Source: Candidatus Colinaster equi
Lineage (GTDB): Bacteria; Bacillota; Clostridia; Lachnospirales; Lachnospiraceae
Assembly: GCA_018064425.1 (NCBI GenBank)
Contig: JAGHVF010000050.1
Coordinates: forward strand, 1 to 45,846
Direction of reading: 5' to 3'
Length of the DNA stretch: 45,846 nucleotides
The notes under the pieces were generated by a model. The model searched no databases. It worked only from the letters and a program-made list of their open reading frames with translations, and was not told the origin of the DNA. This document shows, in pieces, positions 25,050 to 33,912 of this stretch. Positions within the stretch are counted from its first letter, which is position 1; every line of letters begins with the position of its first letter. Both the position numbers and the translations under genes were made by a program.

Positions 25050-25505
25050 TCACATCAAATTATCACGAATAAATCTATATACAAAAACTGCCGCCATTGC
25101 AACTATTGCAATAGGCAACAAAAACTTTGCAATAACACATACCACAACAACCACGGCAACTATCGCCACTACGGTAAGCACCTTGGTCAGCCATACCGGC
25201 AACTTAACAACTTTACCGCTTTTTGTCTGAAAGACCTTTGTATTGTTCATAGTATCTGCATCGGAATATCCATATGTACTGCCATCTACGGATTGTTCTT
25301 CTACCGAATCCTTGGATGCAACTATTGATTTGGCAATAAGTCTCGGATCTCCAAGTTCTTCCATAACTTCTGCCTCGGACTTACCCATACGAATCTGACG
25401 CTCAATATACTCTTCATAGTATTCCATCGTCTCGTTAACAAAAGTATAATCATTCATTCCCGATATACTTCTTCTGAGTGTATCTAAAAATTCCTGTTTT
25501 GACAT
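25050..25505 (-). CDS. HAAS (DUF1700) domain membrane protein
   Basis: The 151-residue product has an N-terminal HAAS domain at about 1-65 (FLDTLRRSISGMNDY, YYEEYIERQIRMGKSEAEVMEELGDP). A hydrophobic C-terminal region of two closely packed helices (about 105-145) follows. Such proteins usually pair with PadR-type regulators, but none lies next to it here. It starts 41 bp after the DUF6472-like gene. Function unknown; probably a membrane-associated signalling or stress partner. Confidence 0.75.
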   Translation of the reverse strand: MSKQEFLDTLRRSISGMNDYTFVNETMEYYEEYIERQIRMGKSEAEVMEELGDPRLIAKSIVASKDSVEEQSVDGSTYGYSDADTMNNTKVFQTKSGKVVKLPVWLTKVLTVVAIVAVVVVVCVIAKFLLPIAIVAMAAVFVYRFIRDNLM

Positions 25506-25546
25506 ATACTCACCTACCTATAATACACGATGCTAAAACGTCCGCG

Positions 25547-25723
25547 TTAAAATGCCTGATGTTTAACTACCTGATATTCATCATCCAACTGATAATACGG
25601 ACATGTATCATTATTACCCGTAAGGAATCTCTGCATCTCGTCTTCATCAAGATTTACATCACAAACATAGTATTCATAATCTTCATCATATGTGTAATTA
25701 ACACACGAATCACAACATGCCAT
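25547..25723 (-). CDS. Small acidic Cys-containing protein (DUF6472-like)
   Basis: The 58-residue product begins MACCDSCVNYTYDEDYEYYV. It contains CDVNLDEDEMQRFL and a CPYYQLDDEYQVV tail. The spacing of Cys and aromatic residues resembles the small clostridial family I know as DUF6472, which is often next to lgt. The two pairs of Cys could bind zinc (inference). AGAGGA lies 7 nt before ATG. It sits 3 bp after the lgt stop. Confidence 0.75.
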   Translation of the reverse strand: MACCDSCVNYTYDEDYEYYVCDVNLDEDEMQRFLTGNNDTCPYYQLDDEYQVVKHQAF

Positions 25724-25726
25724 AAC

Positions 25727-26509
25727 CTATTCCTCTTTGTTTTCTGTTTCCTTCGCGCATCCCTTATTGAGAAAAGGAACGAACCAGATATATGCTGCAA
25801 CAGCAATCGCAAATGCAATAATTCCAATAAACTGAGATGTTGATAATATTCCCACGCTTCCGCGATAATCGTTTCTTAGGAATTCCACAAAGAACCTGCC
25901 AATGCTGTAAAGTGCGATATACAGACATGAGACTTCTCCCTTTTTTCTGGGCTTTGACGCATATAACAACAAGATTGCTCCTATTGCAAAATCGCCGACA
26001 GACATAATAATCTGTGTAGGGATTAATCTTACTCCGTTAGGTGCAAAATCAGAATGTGTAAAAACAATGCCAAGCGGACTGCTTGTTTCTCTTCCGTAAC
26101 AACAACCCGCAAGCAAACATCCTAAACGTCCGAATCCCTGTGCAATTGCTACAGACGGAGTCATCAAATCAAGATATGTAACGGCACTTACTTTTTTAAT
26201 TGCACAATATCCCCATGCAGTAAGCGCACCGCCTATTATTCCGCCAAATACAACAAATCCGTTACCCGTTATATAATCAATCGGATGCTTAATAAAGTCG
26301 CTCCATTCGGTAATAATAAACAGTATTCGCGCAGCTAAAAAGCCAAGTACAATTGCCCATAACGTCATTCCGTATATGATTTCACCGTTAAGGCCTCTTT
26401 TATTAGCTCGTTTATCTCCTATAAGCAGTGCCGCAACCACTCCGATTCCAATCATCAAACCATAACCGTGAACCGTAAGCGGTCCAATACTGAATAAATC
26501 GTTATACAT
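25727..26509 (-). CDS. lgt: Prolipoprotein diacylglyceryl transferase
   Basis: The 260-residue, roughly seven-helix membrane enzyme transfers diacylglycerol from phosphatidylglycerol to the lipobox Cys of prelipoproteins, the first step of lipoprotein maturation. The signature is the clostridial variant GRLGCLLAGCCYGRETSSPLG in place of GRxGNFxNxE. HGYGLMIGIG is near the N-terminus. ATG 26509 (MYNDLF) is chosen because GGAG lies 7 nt before it. The longer TTG start has no site. One substrate may be the lipoprotein encoded at 37042-38190. Confidence 0.92.
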   Translation of the reverse strand: MYNDLFSIGPLTVHGYGLMIGIGVVAALLIGDKRANKRGLNGEIIYGMTLWAIVLGFLAARILFIITEWSDFIKHPIDYITGNGFVVFGGIIGGALTAWGYCAIKKVSAVTYLDLMTPSVAIAQGFGRLGCLLAGCCYGRETSSPLGIVFTHSDFAPNGVRLIPTQIIMSVGDFAIGAILLLYASKPRKKGEVSCLYIALYSIGRFFVEFLRNDYRGSVGILSTSQFIGIIAFAIAVAAYIWFVPFLNKGCAKETENKEE

Positions 26510-26576
26510 ACTTATGCTCCATCCTTTTTCACCCAAATAATATCATAGGTAAACACATGAATCTATTAAAATACCA

Positions 26577-29120
26577 TTAATTTTTCTTTCTCTTATACAA
26601 AACGCAGACACACACCAACGCACCAATCGCCACAATGCTCAATACAGCGCCGACGATCAATCCCTGCGGCATATATTTCATCTCAATTGTATGATTACCG
26701 GCAGATAGCCTTACGGTCATCATCATTTCCTCAAACAAATTCACCTCAGCCTTTTTGCCATCCACATATACGCTCCAGCCCGGGTCAAACGGTGTACTAA
26801 ATACCAGATATCCATCCTCTTTAGCCTCTATTGTTCCCGTAAGCTTTGTAGATTTGAATGAATCGATATGCATTGTTGATTCGGCCAGTTTTTGAGTGAT
26901 TTGCTCATAAACATCCGTATTAAAAGCATACAATTTTAAATGAAGGTCAGCGTCTTCCTCGCCGTCTAAGTATATTGATTCATTGGCATAATTATATCCC
27001 AGGTCAAAAATGTAAGGATTTTTAAGTTCCTTAATAGTCTTCTCGCCTTCACTTGTTACCGCATTAAGAGTCTTCACCTTTTTGGTATCCATATAGCCCA
27101 CAACATAGGCACTATACGGCATCATCACAGTCGCTTCGCTGCCGTCCCATTGTTCATCGATAAAGGTATACAATTCGCCGGTTGCACCGAGTTTGTATGC
27201 CAGTTCATTCTGTCTCTCAACAGGATTAAGAGATGCGTCTTCATCCGGTTCATCCCCACTTATTATACGAAAGGCAGTTTCTTCATCTTCGATAAGTCTT
27301 GCAACATCAGCACTGCTATCCGTTATCATATAACCGTACGGAACCGCGTTGTTATATGCATATAAAGCAATATCGTCATTAGTTGACACTTGTGTCATAT
27401 AGTCCTTTTCATCTGTATCCGTCTTGGTAAAAATGTACTTATTTGACAGTAATGAATCAATAAAAGGTACCGCGCAATCATTGCAGTAAAACACCTTACT
27501 GGTTCTCAATCCGTAATTCTTATAGAATGCACTTACCAATCCGTTTGAAGTCGATGAAAAAATTGATGTCGACATATAGTTATGAAGCATTCCGTCATTT
27601 TTTGTAATTCGAGGATTCTTCTCAAATCTATATAATTTACCGTCTTCCAATTCATTGACGTCATTATACATATTGTTATATGCACGATAGTCGGTAAGAT
27701 ACTTTGTTCTCGATACAGTCGGAACACTTGTAAGCATTGTGTTCGCCCCGGCTTCCAGTACGACAGCAAGAACCACAGCATAAATCAAGTGCTCTTTTAC
27801 CCCGTTGCCATGTCTGTACATGAACACCAGGAATGCATACACACATATGGCAAGTGCCGACAACAGATATGTTCTGTCAGTGATAGCATCATCTGTTACG
27901 AGTTTCTGACTAAGCAGCATAAATCCCAAGGCAATTGCAAGCACAATCCACATAGTTTGTGACGAATACTCCTTGATGTGCAAATACGCTTCATAGCACA
28001 TAACAATCACTAAGAAAATATACAAATACGACTGTCTGCAAGGCAAAGAATCGGGATAATTGAAACCATGCCATATGAAAGTCAATACATTCGATGAAAA
28101 ACTGATAAGGAAAAATACAAGAATTACCAACTTGGTGATTTTCTCACGCAAATTGATTTTGTCACAAATAATATAAAGGGGAATAAGTGCAAATACCGCA
28201 ACGGAACAATATATGTTCGGCCAATGATCAAGTCCCGTCTCCACAGTTACATCCATAAGATGTCTTGCCAAAATATCCAGTATTGAAAAATACGTCTTGA
28301 ACGTGGACGGAAAATCCGCAGATGAGAACTTGGACAGTCTCAGTGCCAATACTTCAGGCAACAATAACACAGCCGCCATAGCACCGCCGAGCATTGAAGT
28401 AACCGCAAATCTAACCGTGCAAACGATTTTCTTTTGAGCCACAGGAAGCAACAGTGCAAAATAGTAGATACACAAGAAAATGCACATGCTTATACAGATA
28501 TAATAGTTCGACAAAATCGATATACCTAACGTAATTGTATACAGTCTGAAATCGCCGTCTTTTACAAGCTTCTCAAGTCCGAGCAGAACAAGTGGGAACA
28601 ACATAATCGGATCAAGCCACATTACATCCCAATTGTACGCTGCCATATAACCGCTCATCGCATAAAATATTCCAAAGAATACCACTGACATACTCTTGGT
28701 ATTGAAATGCTTAGATAAATAGTACGCACAAGTAAAACCGCACGCTCCAATTTTTACAATCACAAAATAGCTCATGAACTCCATAAGTGCCATCTCGGGC
28801 ACCAAAACACAGAGCCAATTGAGCGGACTTGCCAAATAGTATGTATAGAGTGCCACGAAATTGCTGCCTAGTCCTGCATTCCATGAATAGAGCAAACCCG
28901 AACCTTCACCGGTACCCTTTATGGCATGATAGAAATCCACCAAAAAAGGAAAATATTGATGATACATATCTATATGAAGAAAACTTCTGTCTCCAAACGG
29001 ATATATTCTTGCCGCAGCAAATATAGCCAACATGGTTAAAAACGGTACTAAAAAAGCAAGAACATATACTTGATTGTCCCTTAACCACTCGCCTTTGTTT
29101 CTCTTCTTCATAACACTCAT
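26577..29120 (-). CDS. YfhO-family polytopic membrane protein
   Basis: The 847-residue product has about 13 membrane helices spread over residues 15-470. A long extracellular region (about 480-800) contains FDPGWSVYVDGKKAEVN, the typical YfhO C-terminal block. A last helix precedes KRKKN. In Bacillus, YfhO-type proteins belong to the GT-C group involved in lipoteichoic acid glycosylation. Here it lies 18 bp upstream of and after an LTA-synthase-like gene, which supports a role in polymer decoration. The donor and acceptor are not predictable. Confidence 0.85.
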   Translation of the reverse strand: MSVMKKRNKGEWLRDNQVYVLAFLVPFLTMLAIFAAARIYPFGDRSFLHIDMYHQYFPFLVDFYHAIKGTGEGSGLLYSWNAGLGSNFVALYTYYLASPLNWLCVLVPEMALMEFMSYFVIVKIGACGFTCAYYLSKHFNTKSMSVVFFGIFYAMSGYMAAYNWDVMWLDPIMLFPLVLLGLEKLVKDGDFRLYTITLGISILSNYYICISMCIFLCIYYFALLLPVAQKKIVCTVRFAVTSMLGGAMAAVLLLPEVLALRLSKFSSADFPSTFKTYFSILDILARHLMDVTVETGLDHWPNIYCSVAVFALIPLYIICDKINLREKITKLVILVFFLISFSSNVLTFIWHGFNYPDSLPCRQSYLYIFLVIVMCYEAYLHIKEYSSQTMWIVLAIALGFMLLSQKLVTDDAITDRTYLLSALAICVYAFLVFMYRHGNGVKEHLIYAVVLAVVLEAGANTMLTSVPTVSRTKYLTDYRAYNNMYNDVNELEDGKLYRFEKNPRITKNDGMLHNYMSTSIFSSTSNGLVSAFYKNYGLRTSKVFYCNDCAVPFIDSLLSNKYIFTKTDTDEKDYMTQVSTNDDIALYAYNNAVPYGYMITDSSADVARLIEDEETAFRIISGDEPDEDASLNPVERQNELAYKLGATGELYTFIDEQWDGSEATVMMPYSAYVVGYMDTKKVKTLNAVTSEGEKTIKELKNPYIFDLGYNYANESIYLDGEEDADLHLKLYAFNTDVYEQITQKLAESTMHIDSFKSTKLTGTIEAKEDGYLVFSTPFDPGWSVYVDGKKAEVNLFEEMMMTVRLSAGNHTIEMKYMPQGLIVGAVLSIVAIGALVCVCVLYKRKKN

Positions 29121-29138
29121 TTATTCTTTTGCCTCCGC

Positions 29139-31016
29139 CTATTTTGCAAACAAATGATAATACTGCAATAATCTATATTCTTCGAGGTCAGTCTGACTGT
29201 CCTCTGCGCTTGTTACATTACCGTTACTGTCAGTCACCTGCATCACACTTATCGAATCATAATCCGCATTAAGTTTTCTAAGGTAGAATTCATACGGACT
29301 GAGGCTGACATTTGCAATATCCATAACCTTTGCTCCCAACAGATTTGGGCTGATTGTGACATTTGTTTCCTCTTCAATATTCATATTGGACCACACTACA
29401 AACGGTACTTTGTATCGGTCAATTTTGCCCACATCATCAAGTTCATATACACTGTTATCATTGTGTTTATAAAGCGGTGCCACTACCGAATCGGTCGGCT
29501 GATGATCTCCGAAAAATACAACTATCACAGGCTCATCACAAGTCTCAAAATAATTGATAAGTTGCTCAAATGCCATATCTGATCGCTTAATTAACGACAA
29601 ATACTGAATCGTTGCTATGTTATCTATACCGTCAACACTTATTTCCGGAACAAAATTATCATATTCATCTGTGTACGAACTATGATTCTGCATCGTAACA
29701 TTAAATAAGAACAAAGGTTTATCTTCCTGCTTATTTTCAAAAAGAGAAATCACCTTCTCATAATCAGCAGTATCAGAAATATAATCTCTTATTCTTTCCG
29801 GATTGTCAAAGTCATTTTCGCTGTAGAAAGCATCAAACCCAAAGTATTCATACACCTTATCTCTGTTCCAGCCCTTCGGCTTGTATGGATGCAAAGCAAT
29901 AGTAGAATAACCTTGATTTTTAAGTACCGACGCCATTGACTCCGTCGGTCGACTCACGTATTGCTGATACGGAATACTACCCTGCGGTAGCCATGCCATA
30001 GAATCACCTGTCAGGAATTCAAATTCTGTATTGGCCGTATTTCCGCCCAACACAGACACATCCATATAACCTGACACAGTATTCTCATGTCCTGCAAGCA
30101 GCGATCTTACAAACGGCATCTCGTCTTCATTTGTTTCATATGGTTGTAATATAGACAAATCGGAAAATGCTTCATTCATTATTACTATTATATTAGGCTT
30201 AACTGCGGATTCATCTGTTCCGCCCTCAGTATATTCCGTATATTGACTAAGCAAGTCAGCAGCTTTTGTATCACTGTATCCTGCCGGTTTTTTAACATTC
30301 ATGAATTTTGTTTCTATTATAAATGCCACCGGAGTACCGTCTTTATATGTCATCGTAAGCGGAGTAAACAGCTTATCATATATTCCGAATTTCTTCACGG
30401 TGCTATCCTGCTGTACGAAAAGAATGTATCCGACAAGCATGGCAATCGCACAGATGCATACTGCAAATCTGGTAAAGAATCTTCTTATATTATCTTTACC
30501 CTTTACTTTCCATGTTGAAATATGTCTTATATCAAAATTTTTCGGGACAAATCTTGGCAACTGTAATCTTATAAAATATGCGCCGACACATATAAGCAAC
30601 AAGCCTACGATGCATATTATTGTTACCGGTTTCATCGAATAATCATAATCACCCGCCACACTCATTGCCACACGTGCACTTTTTATATCCCATGGTTGAA
30701 ATGGCGCTGCCCTAAATGCGATGACATAATAGTTGAGCACTCCAACTACAATTGCAAAAAAGCATTCTAACCAGATTGCTATTCTCAATCTGCCGACAAC
30801 AGCAATCAAAGCAAGCAGCAAAACTTCCCAAAACATTATATTCAAGCACTGTATCTGCCACTTCATCTTTTCAAAAGGATTACGTAGCATAAATTCCTGC
30901 AAATAGAATACGCACACAGGAATAATTATCATTAATATCGCATATAATGTCTTAATGCTCACCTTTGAATTGTGTTGCTTTTTAACATTACTTTCCTTTA
31001 TCAATTTGTTACTCAC
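29139..31016 (-). CDS. LTA synthase-type sulfatase-fold phosphoglycerol transferase
   Basis: The 625-residue product has five N-terminal helices and an extracellular alkaline-phosphatase-fold domain (about 250-610). Motifs are VIMNEAFSDLS, the Thr-nucleophile block GGNTANTEFEFLTGDS, and the metal site FFGDHQPTDSVV. This predicts transfer of glycerol-phosphate to a lipoteichoic-type or related polymer. The reading frame extends upstream to 31118, but GTG 31016 has GGAAAGAGG 6 nt before it and gives a normal N-terminus. It is followed by the YfhO gene 18 bp away. Confidence 0.88.
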   Translation of the reverse strand: MSNKLIKESNVKKQHNSKVSIKTLYAILMIIIPVCVFYLQEFMLRNPFEKMKWQIQCLNIMFWEVLLLALIAVVGRLRIAIWLECFFAIVVGVLNYYVIAFRAAPFQPWDIKSARVAMSVAGDYDYSMKPVTIICIVGLLLICVGAYFIRLQLPRFVPKNFDIRHISTWKVKGKDNIRRFFTRFAVCICAIAMLVGYILFVQQDSTVKKFGIYDKLFTPLTMTYKDGTPVAFIIETKFMNVKKPAGYSDTKAADLLSQYTEYTEGGTDESAVKPNIIVIMNEAFSDLSILQPYETNEDEMPFVRSLLAGHENTVSGYMDVSVLGGNTANTEFEFLTGDSMAWLPQGSIPYQQYVSRPTESMASVLKNQGYSTIALHPYKPKGWNRDKVYEYFGFDAFYSENDFDNPERIRDYISDTADYEKVISLFENKQEDKPLFLFNVTMQNHSSYTDEYDNFVPEISVDGIDNIATIQYLSLIKRSDMAFEQLINYFETCDEPVIVVFFGDHQPTDSVVAPLYKHNDNSVYELDDVGKIDRYKVPFVVWSNMNIEEETNVTISPNLLGAKVMDIANVSLSPYEFYLRKLNADYDSISVMQVTDSNGNVTSAEDSQTDLEEYRLLQYYHLFAK

Positions 31017-31206
31017 AATATACCTCTTTCCATTAACCTTCAACGCTATGTAGTCTATCACATATATCCGTAAACGACTATAATAATTGTGACAAAAAAA
31101 GCGAATATGACATAACATTTTAGCAAAAGATGCACTATATCACACCTTACGGAATCTTCCCTGCCGCCATGTCAAAGTTTTCCAAATCCCGGCATCAGCG
31201 CCAACG

Positions 31207-31357
31207 CGTGCGTGAGAAGGCGCATGACGTCCGGGGGACGTCTTCTTTGCGCCGACCGGAGCGGAGCGGAGATCGAACTTCCGAGTTCGAATCTTCCGCC
31301 TCCGCTCTAAAAATAAAAGAGGTAAGACATTTCGTCTTACCTCTTTTATTTTTATAC
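31207..31357. repeat. Structured tRNA-3'-end element, copy B (behind tRNA-Arg)
   Basis: The parts come in the same order as copy A. There is a 13-bp copy of the tRNA-Arg 3' end (31207-31219, identical to 31358-31370) and a nested stem GCGCA-t-(GACGTCC-ggg-GGACGTC)-ttctt-TGCGC (31220-31252). The tail CGACCGGAGCGGAGCGGAGAT follows (31253-31273). A GAGCGGAG/CTCCGCTC cruciform (31264-31307) encloses CGAACT/AGTTCG and holds a 14-bp inverted copy of the tRNA T-arm (31283-31296). A perfect 20-bp hairpin ending in TTTTATTTTT (31309-31353) follows. The last hairpin can act as the tRNA terminator. No protein is encoded. Confidence 0.75.
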
Positions 31358-31431
31358 CGTGCGTGAGAAGATTCGAACTCCCGACACCTTGGTCCGTAGC
31401 CAAGTGCTCTATCCAGCTGAGCTACACGCAC
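31358..31431 (-). tRNA. tRNA-Arg (ACG)
   Basis: GTGCGTG/CACGCAC acceptor, D-arm GCTCAGCTGGATAGAGC, anticodon loop CTACGGA (A34 is expected to become inosine) and T-loop GTTCGAATC are present. Discriminator G; CCA not encoded. Confidence 0.95.
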
Positions 31432-31435
31432 AAAC

Positions 31436-31489
31436 CGTTGCCAAACTAGGCAACGAACTTATATTAACTACTTTCTAAGTGATTGTCAA
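31436..31489 (-). promoter_or_regulatory. Promoter and leader hairpin of tRNA-Arg(ACG)
   Basis: TTGACA (31484-31489), a 17-bp spacer and TAATAT (31461-31466) read on the minus strand. CGTTGCC/GGCAACG (31436-31455) forms a leader stem 4 bp before the tRNA. Confidence 0.85.
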
Positions 31490-31530
31490 GCACATTTTTC
31501 TATTTTGACTTATTATATTCTATTTGGGAC

Positions 31531-32175
31531 TTATTCAAACAATACTTTTGTCGAACTGCATCCTATTCTGTCGCAACCCGCCTCAATATATGCTTCCATA
31601 TCTTCCTTGGTTCTTATTCCGCCGGCAGCCTTAATCTTTACATTCTTGGCGATATTAGCCTTAAACAATCGCACATCTTCAATCGTTGCACCCGCAGTTC
31701 CAAACCCTGTCGATGTCTTAATATAATCTGCGCCCGCATTTGATACGGCATGACACATAGCCACCTTCTCCGCCTCTGTCAGATAACACGTCTCGATAAT
31801 TACCTTCAAAATATGTTCTCCGCAGATTTCTTTCATATGTCTTATCTCAGCTTCAACCGCATCATAATCACCGTTTTTGACATCGCTGATATTGATTACC
31901 ATATCTATCTCATCCGCGCCGTCTTCTATTGCCGCCTTACACTCTGCATATTTTGCATCTGACACCTCATAACCGAGCGGGAATCCGATAACTGTCGCAA
32001 CCGGCAAATTGTCTCCATATTTATCCTTCACACGTGCAATATAATTCGGCGGAATGCATACCGACGCTGTATGGTATTCAATTGCCTCATCGCACAATGC
32101 CTCAATCTGCTCCCATGTTGCAAATGCCTTCAATAATGTATGATCTATGTATGTTGCTATTTCACTGTTTTTCAT
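31531..32175 (-). CDS. deoC: Deoxyribose-phosphate aldolase
   Basis: The 214-residue enzyme cleaves 2-deoxyribose-5-phosphate to acetaldehyde and glyceraldehyde-3-phosphate by a Schiff base on Lys in YIKTSTGFGTAG. The second Lys in KIKAAGGIRT is conserved. It is complete in length. As the last gene of deoB-cdd-deoC it completes degradation of deoxyribose from nucleosides. The short AGGAC just before the ATG is a close-spaced ribosome site. Confidence 0.95.
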   Translation of the reverse strand: MKNSEIATYIDHTLLKAFATWEQIEALCDEAIEYHTASVCIPPNYIARVKDKYGDNLPVATVIGFPLGYEVSDAKYAECKAAIEDGADEIDMVINISDVKNGDYDAVEAEIRHMKEICGEHILKVIIETCYLTEAEKVAMCHAVSNAGADYIKTSTGFGTAGATIEDVRLFKANIAKNVKIKAAGGIRTKEDMEAYIEAGCDRIGCSSTKVLFE

Positions 32176-32221
32176 GTCCTAATCCACTCTGTAAAAAAGT
32201 TTTCCTTTCATAAATATTATA

Positions 32222-32620
32222 TTAATCCAAATTATCAAACCGCACAGGTAACAAATCCTTCAACGTATATATGCGTTCATCTGTTCCATTGCTCAACACT
32301 ATTTCAAAATCATCATCGCAAAATTCAGCCATTACCTGTCTGCAGGCTCCGCAAGGTGGACAAAAATCAATATCCTCACCTATTTTTCCGCCTACAATCA
32401 CTATTGCCTCAAAATCACCTGCGCCATCACTCACTGCTTTAAAAATTGCTGTTCGCTCCGCACAATTGCACAATCCATATGAAGCATTTTCAACATTACA
32501 TCCCGTATAAACAGTGCCATCCTTACACAATAGTGCAGCACCCACTCCGAATTCCGAATAAGGTGCATACGCACGATTTCTTGCTTCAATTGCTCGTTCA
32601 ATCAGATTTGCATATTCCAT
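32222..32620 (-). CDS. cdd: Cytidine deaminase
   Basis: The 132-residue zinc enzyme deaminates cytidine and deoxycytidine. CNVENASYGLCNCAERTAIF contributes the catalytic CAE, and PPCGACRQVMAEF gives the two Cys ligands. It lies between deoB and deoC and starts 9 bp after deoB. Together the three genes turn deoxynucleosides into glycolytic intermediates. Confidence 0.95.
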   Translation of the reverse strand: MEYANLIERAIEARNRAYAPYSEFGVGAALLCKDGTVYTGCNVENASYGLCNCAERTAIFKAVSDGAGDFEAIVIVGGKIGEDIDFCPPCGACRQVMAEFCDDDFEIVLSNGTDERIYTLKDLLPVRFDNLD

Positions 32621-32629
32621 ATGGGCCCC

Positions 32630-33802
32630 CTATCTACGTATTTCATCCCAAAAACTTGTACCTTCCGTCTTCTGTTCAAGTTCAAAAATGTCTTGAATAG
32701 TCGCTGCAATATCAGCATAGGATGCTCTCGTTCCAAGATTAACGTCTGCCTTGATATCCTTACCATACACTAACAGCGGCACCATTTCTCTTGTATGATC
32801 CGTTCCTGAATATCCCGGATCGCAACCATGGTCTGCCGTAATCATAAGAATATCCGTGTCTTTCATCCTTTTCATAAAGCTGCCCAATGTCACATCAAAC
32901 ACGCTCGCAGCTCCCGCATACGCTTTTATATCTCTCCTGTGACCGTATATCATATCAAAATCGACAAGATTAACAAAACATAATCCCTTAAAATCTTCCT
33001 TCGCAAAGTTCATCGTCTTAATCATACCGTCAACATTATCTTCAATTCTCACTGTATGATTGATTGATTTTCCCGCAAAAATATCAAATATTTTACCGAC
33101 ACCGTAAGTCTCATATCCTGCTTCTTTAAGTACATCCAACACTGTAACGGATGGCGGCACAAGTGAATAATCATGTCGCTTGGGTGTTCTGACAAAATGC
33201 CCCGGCTCACCTACAAACGGTCTGGCGATTACTCTTCCTACACCATGATCACCTACAAGTATCTGCCTTGCAATCTCACAATATTCATACAGTTGCTCAA
33301 CACTTGTCGTATCTTCATGCGCAGCAATCTGAAAAACACTGTCAGCAGATGTATATACAATAAGCGCCCCTGTCTCCAAATGCTCCTTACCGTAATCTTC
33401 AATTACCTTCGTGCCGGAATAAGGTTTATTGCACAACACTCCACGTCCTGTCCTCTTGGAAAATTCATCCAGAACTTCTTGGGGGAATCCATTCGGATAT
33501 GTCGGCAAAGGTTTCTTGGAAATAATACCAGCTATCTCCCAGTGGCCTATTGTTGTATCTTTGCCCTTTGAACTCTCAATCAAACGTCCGTATGCTCCCA
33601 ACGGATGTTCAACGCTTTCAGCATAAGTCGCACCATCAATATTGAACAACCCTATACTATTCATATGAGGAGTATCATAATATTCTGATGAATAGATACT
33701 TTTCAATGTATTACTGCCTTCATCTCCAAAATCGGCCGCATCAGGTGCATTTCCGCATCCGTAACTATCTAAAACAATCAAAAAAACTCTTCTGTCAACC
33801 AT
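32630..33802 (-). CDS. deoB: Phosphopentomutase
   Basis: The 390-residue alkaline-phosphatase-fold mutase interconverts (deoxy)ribose-1- and -5-phosphate. LDSYGCGNAPDAADFGDEGSN gives metal ligands and the phosphorylated residue region, and TADHGCDPGYSGTDHTREMVP gives the second metal site. ATG 33802 (MVDRR) is selected because GGAG lies 7 nt before it. It leads the nucleoside operon, with AT-rich promoter-like sequence between it and the divergent debranching gene. Confidence 0.95.
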   Translation of the reverse strand: MVDRRVFLIVLDSYGCGNAPDAADFGDEGSNTLKSIYSSEYYDTPHMNSIGLFNIDGATYAESVEHPLGAYGRLIESSKGKDTTIGHWEIAGIISKKPLPTYPNGFPQEVLDEFSKRTGRGVLCNKPYSGTKVIEDYGKEHLETGALIVYTSADSVFQIAAHEDTTSVEQLYEYCEIARQILVGDHGVGRVIARPFVGEPGHFVRTPKRHDYSLVPPSVTVLDVLKEAGYETYGVGKIFDIFAGKSINHTVRIEDNVDGMIKTMNFAKEDFKGLCFVNLVDFDMIYGHRRDIKAYAGAASVFDVTLGSFMKRMKDTDILMITADHGCDPGYSGTDHTREMVPLLVYGKDIKADVNLGTRASYADIAATIQDIFELEQKTEGTSFWDEIRR

Positions 33803-33912
33803 AGCATTTCTCCATTTCAATCGCAGATATTTGCTTGCTATTTATCTCATATAATTATAACATATATAATTGTTGAGGGATATTAAGTTAGCATAGTTAT
33901 TTAGGGGTTACA

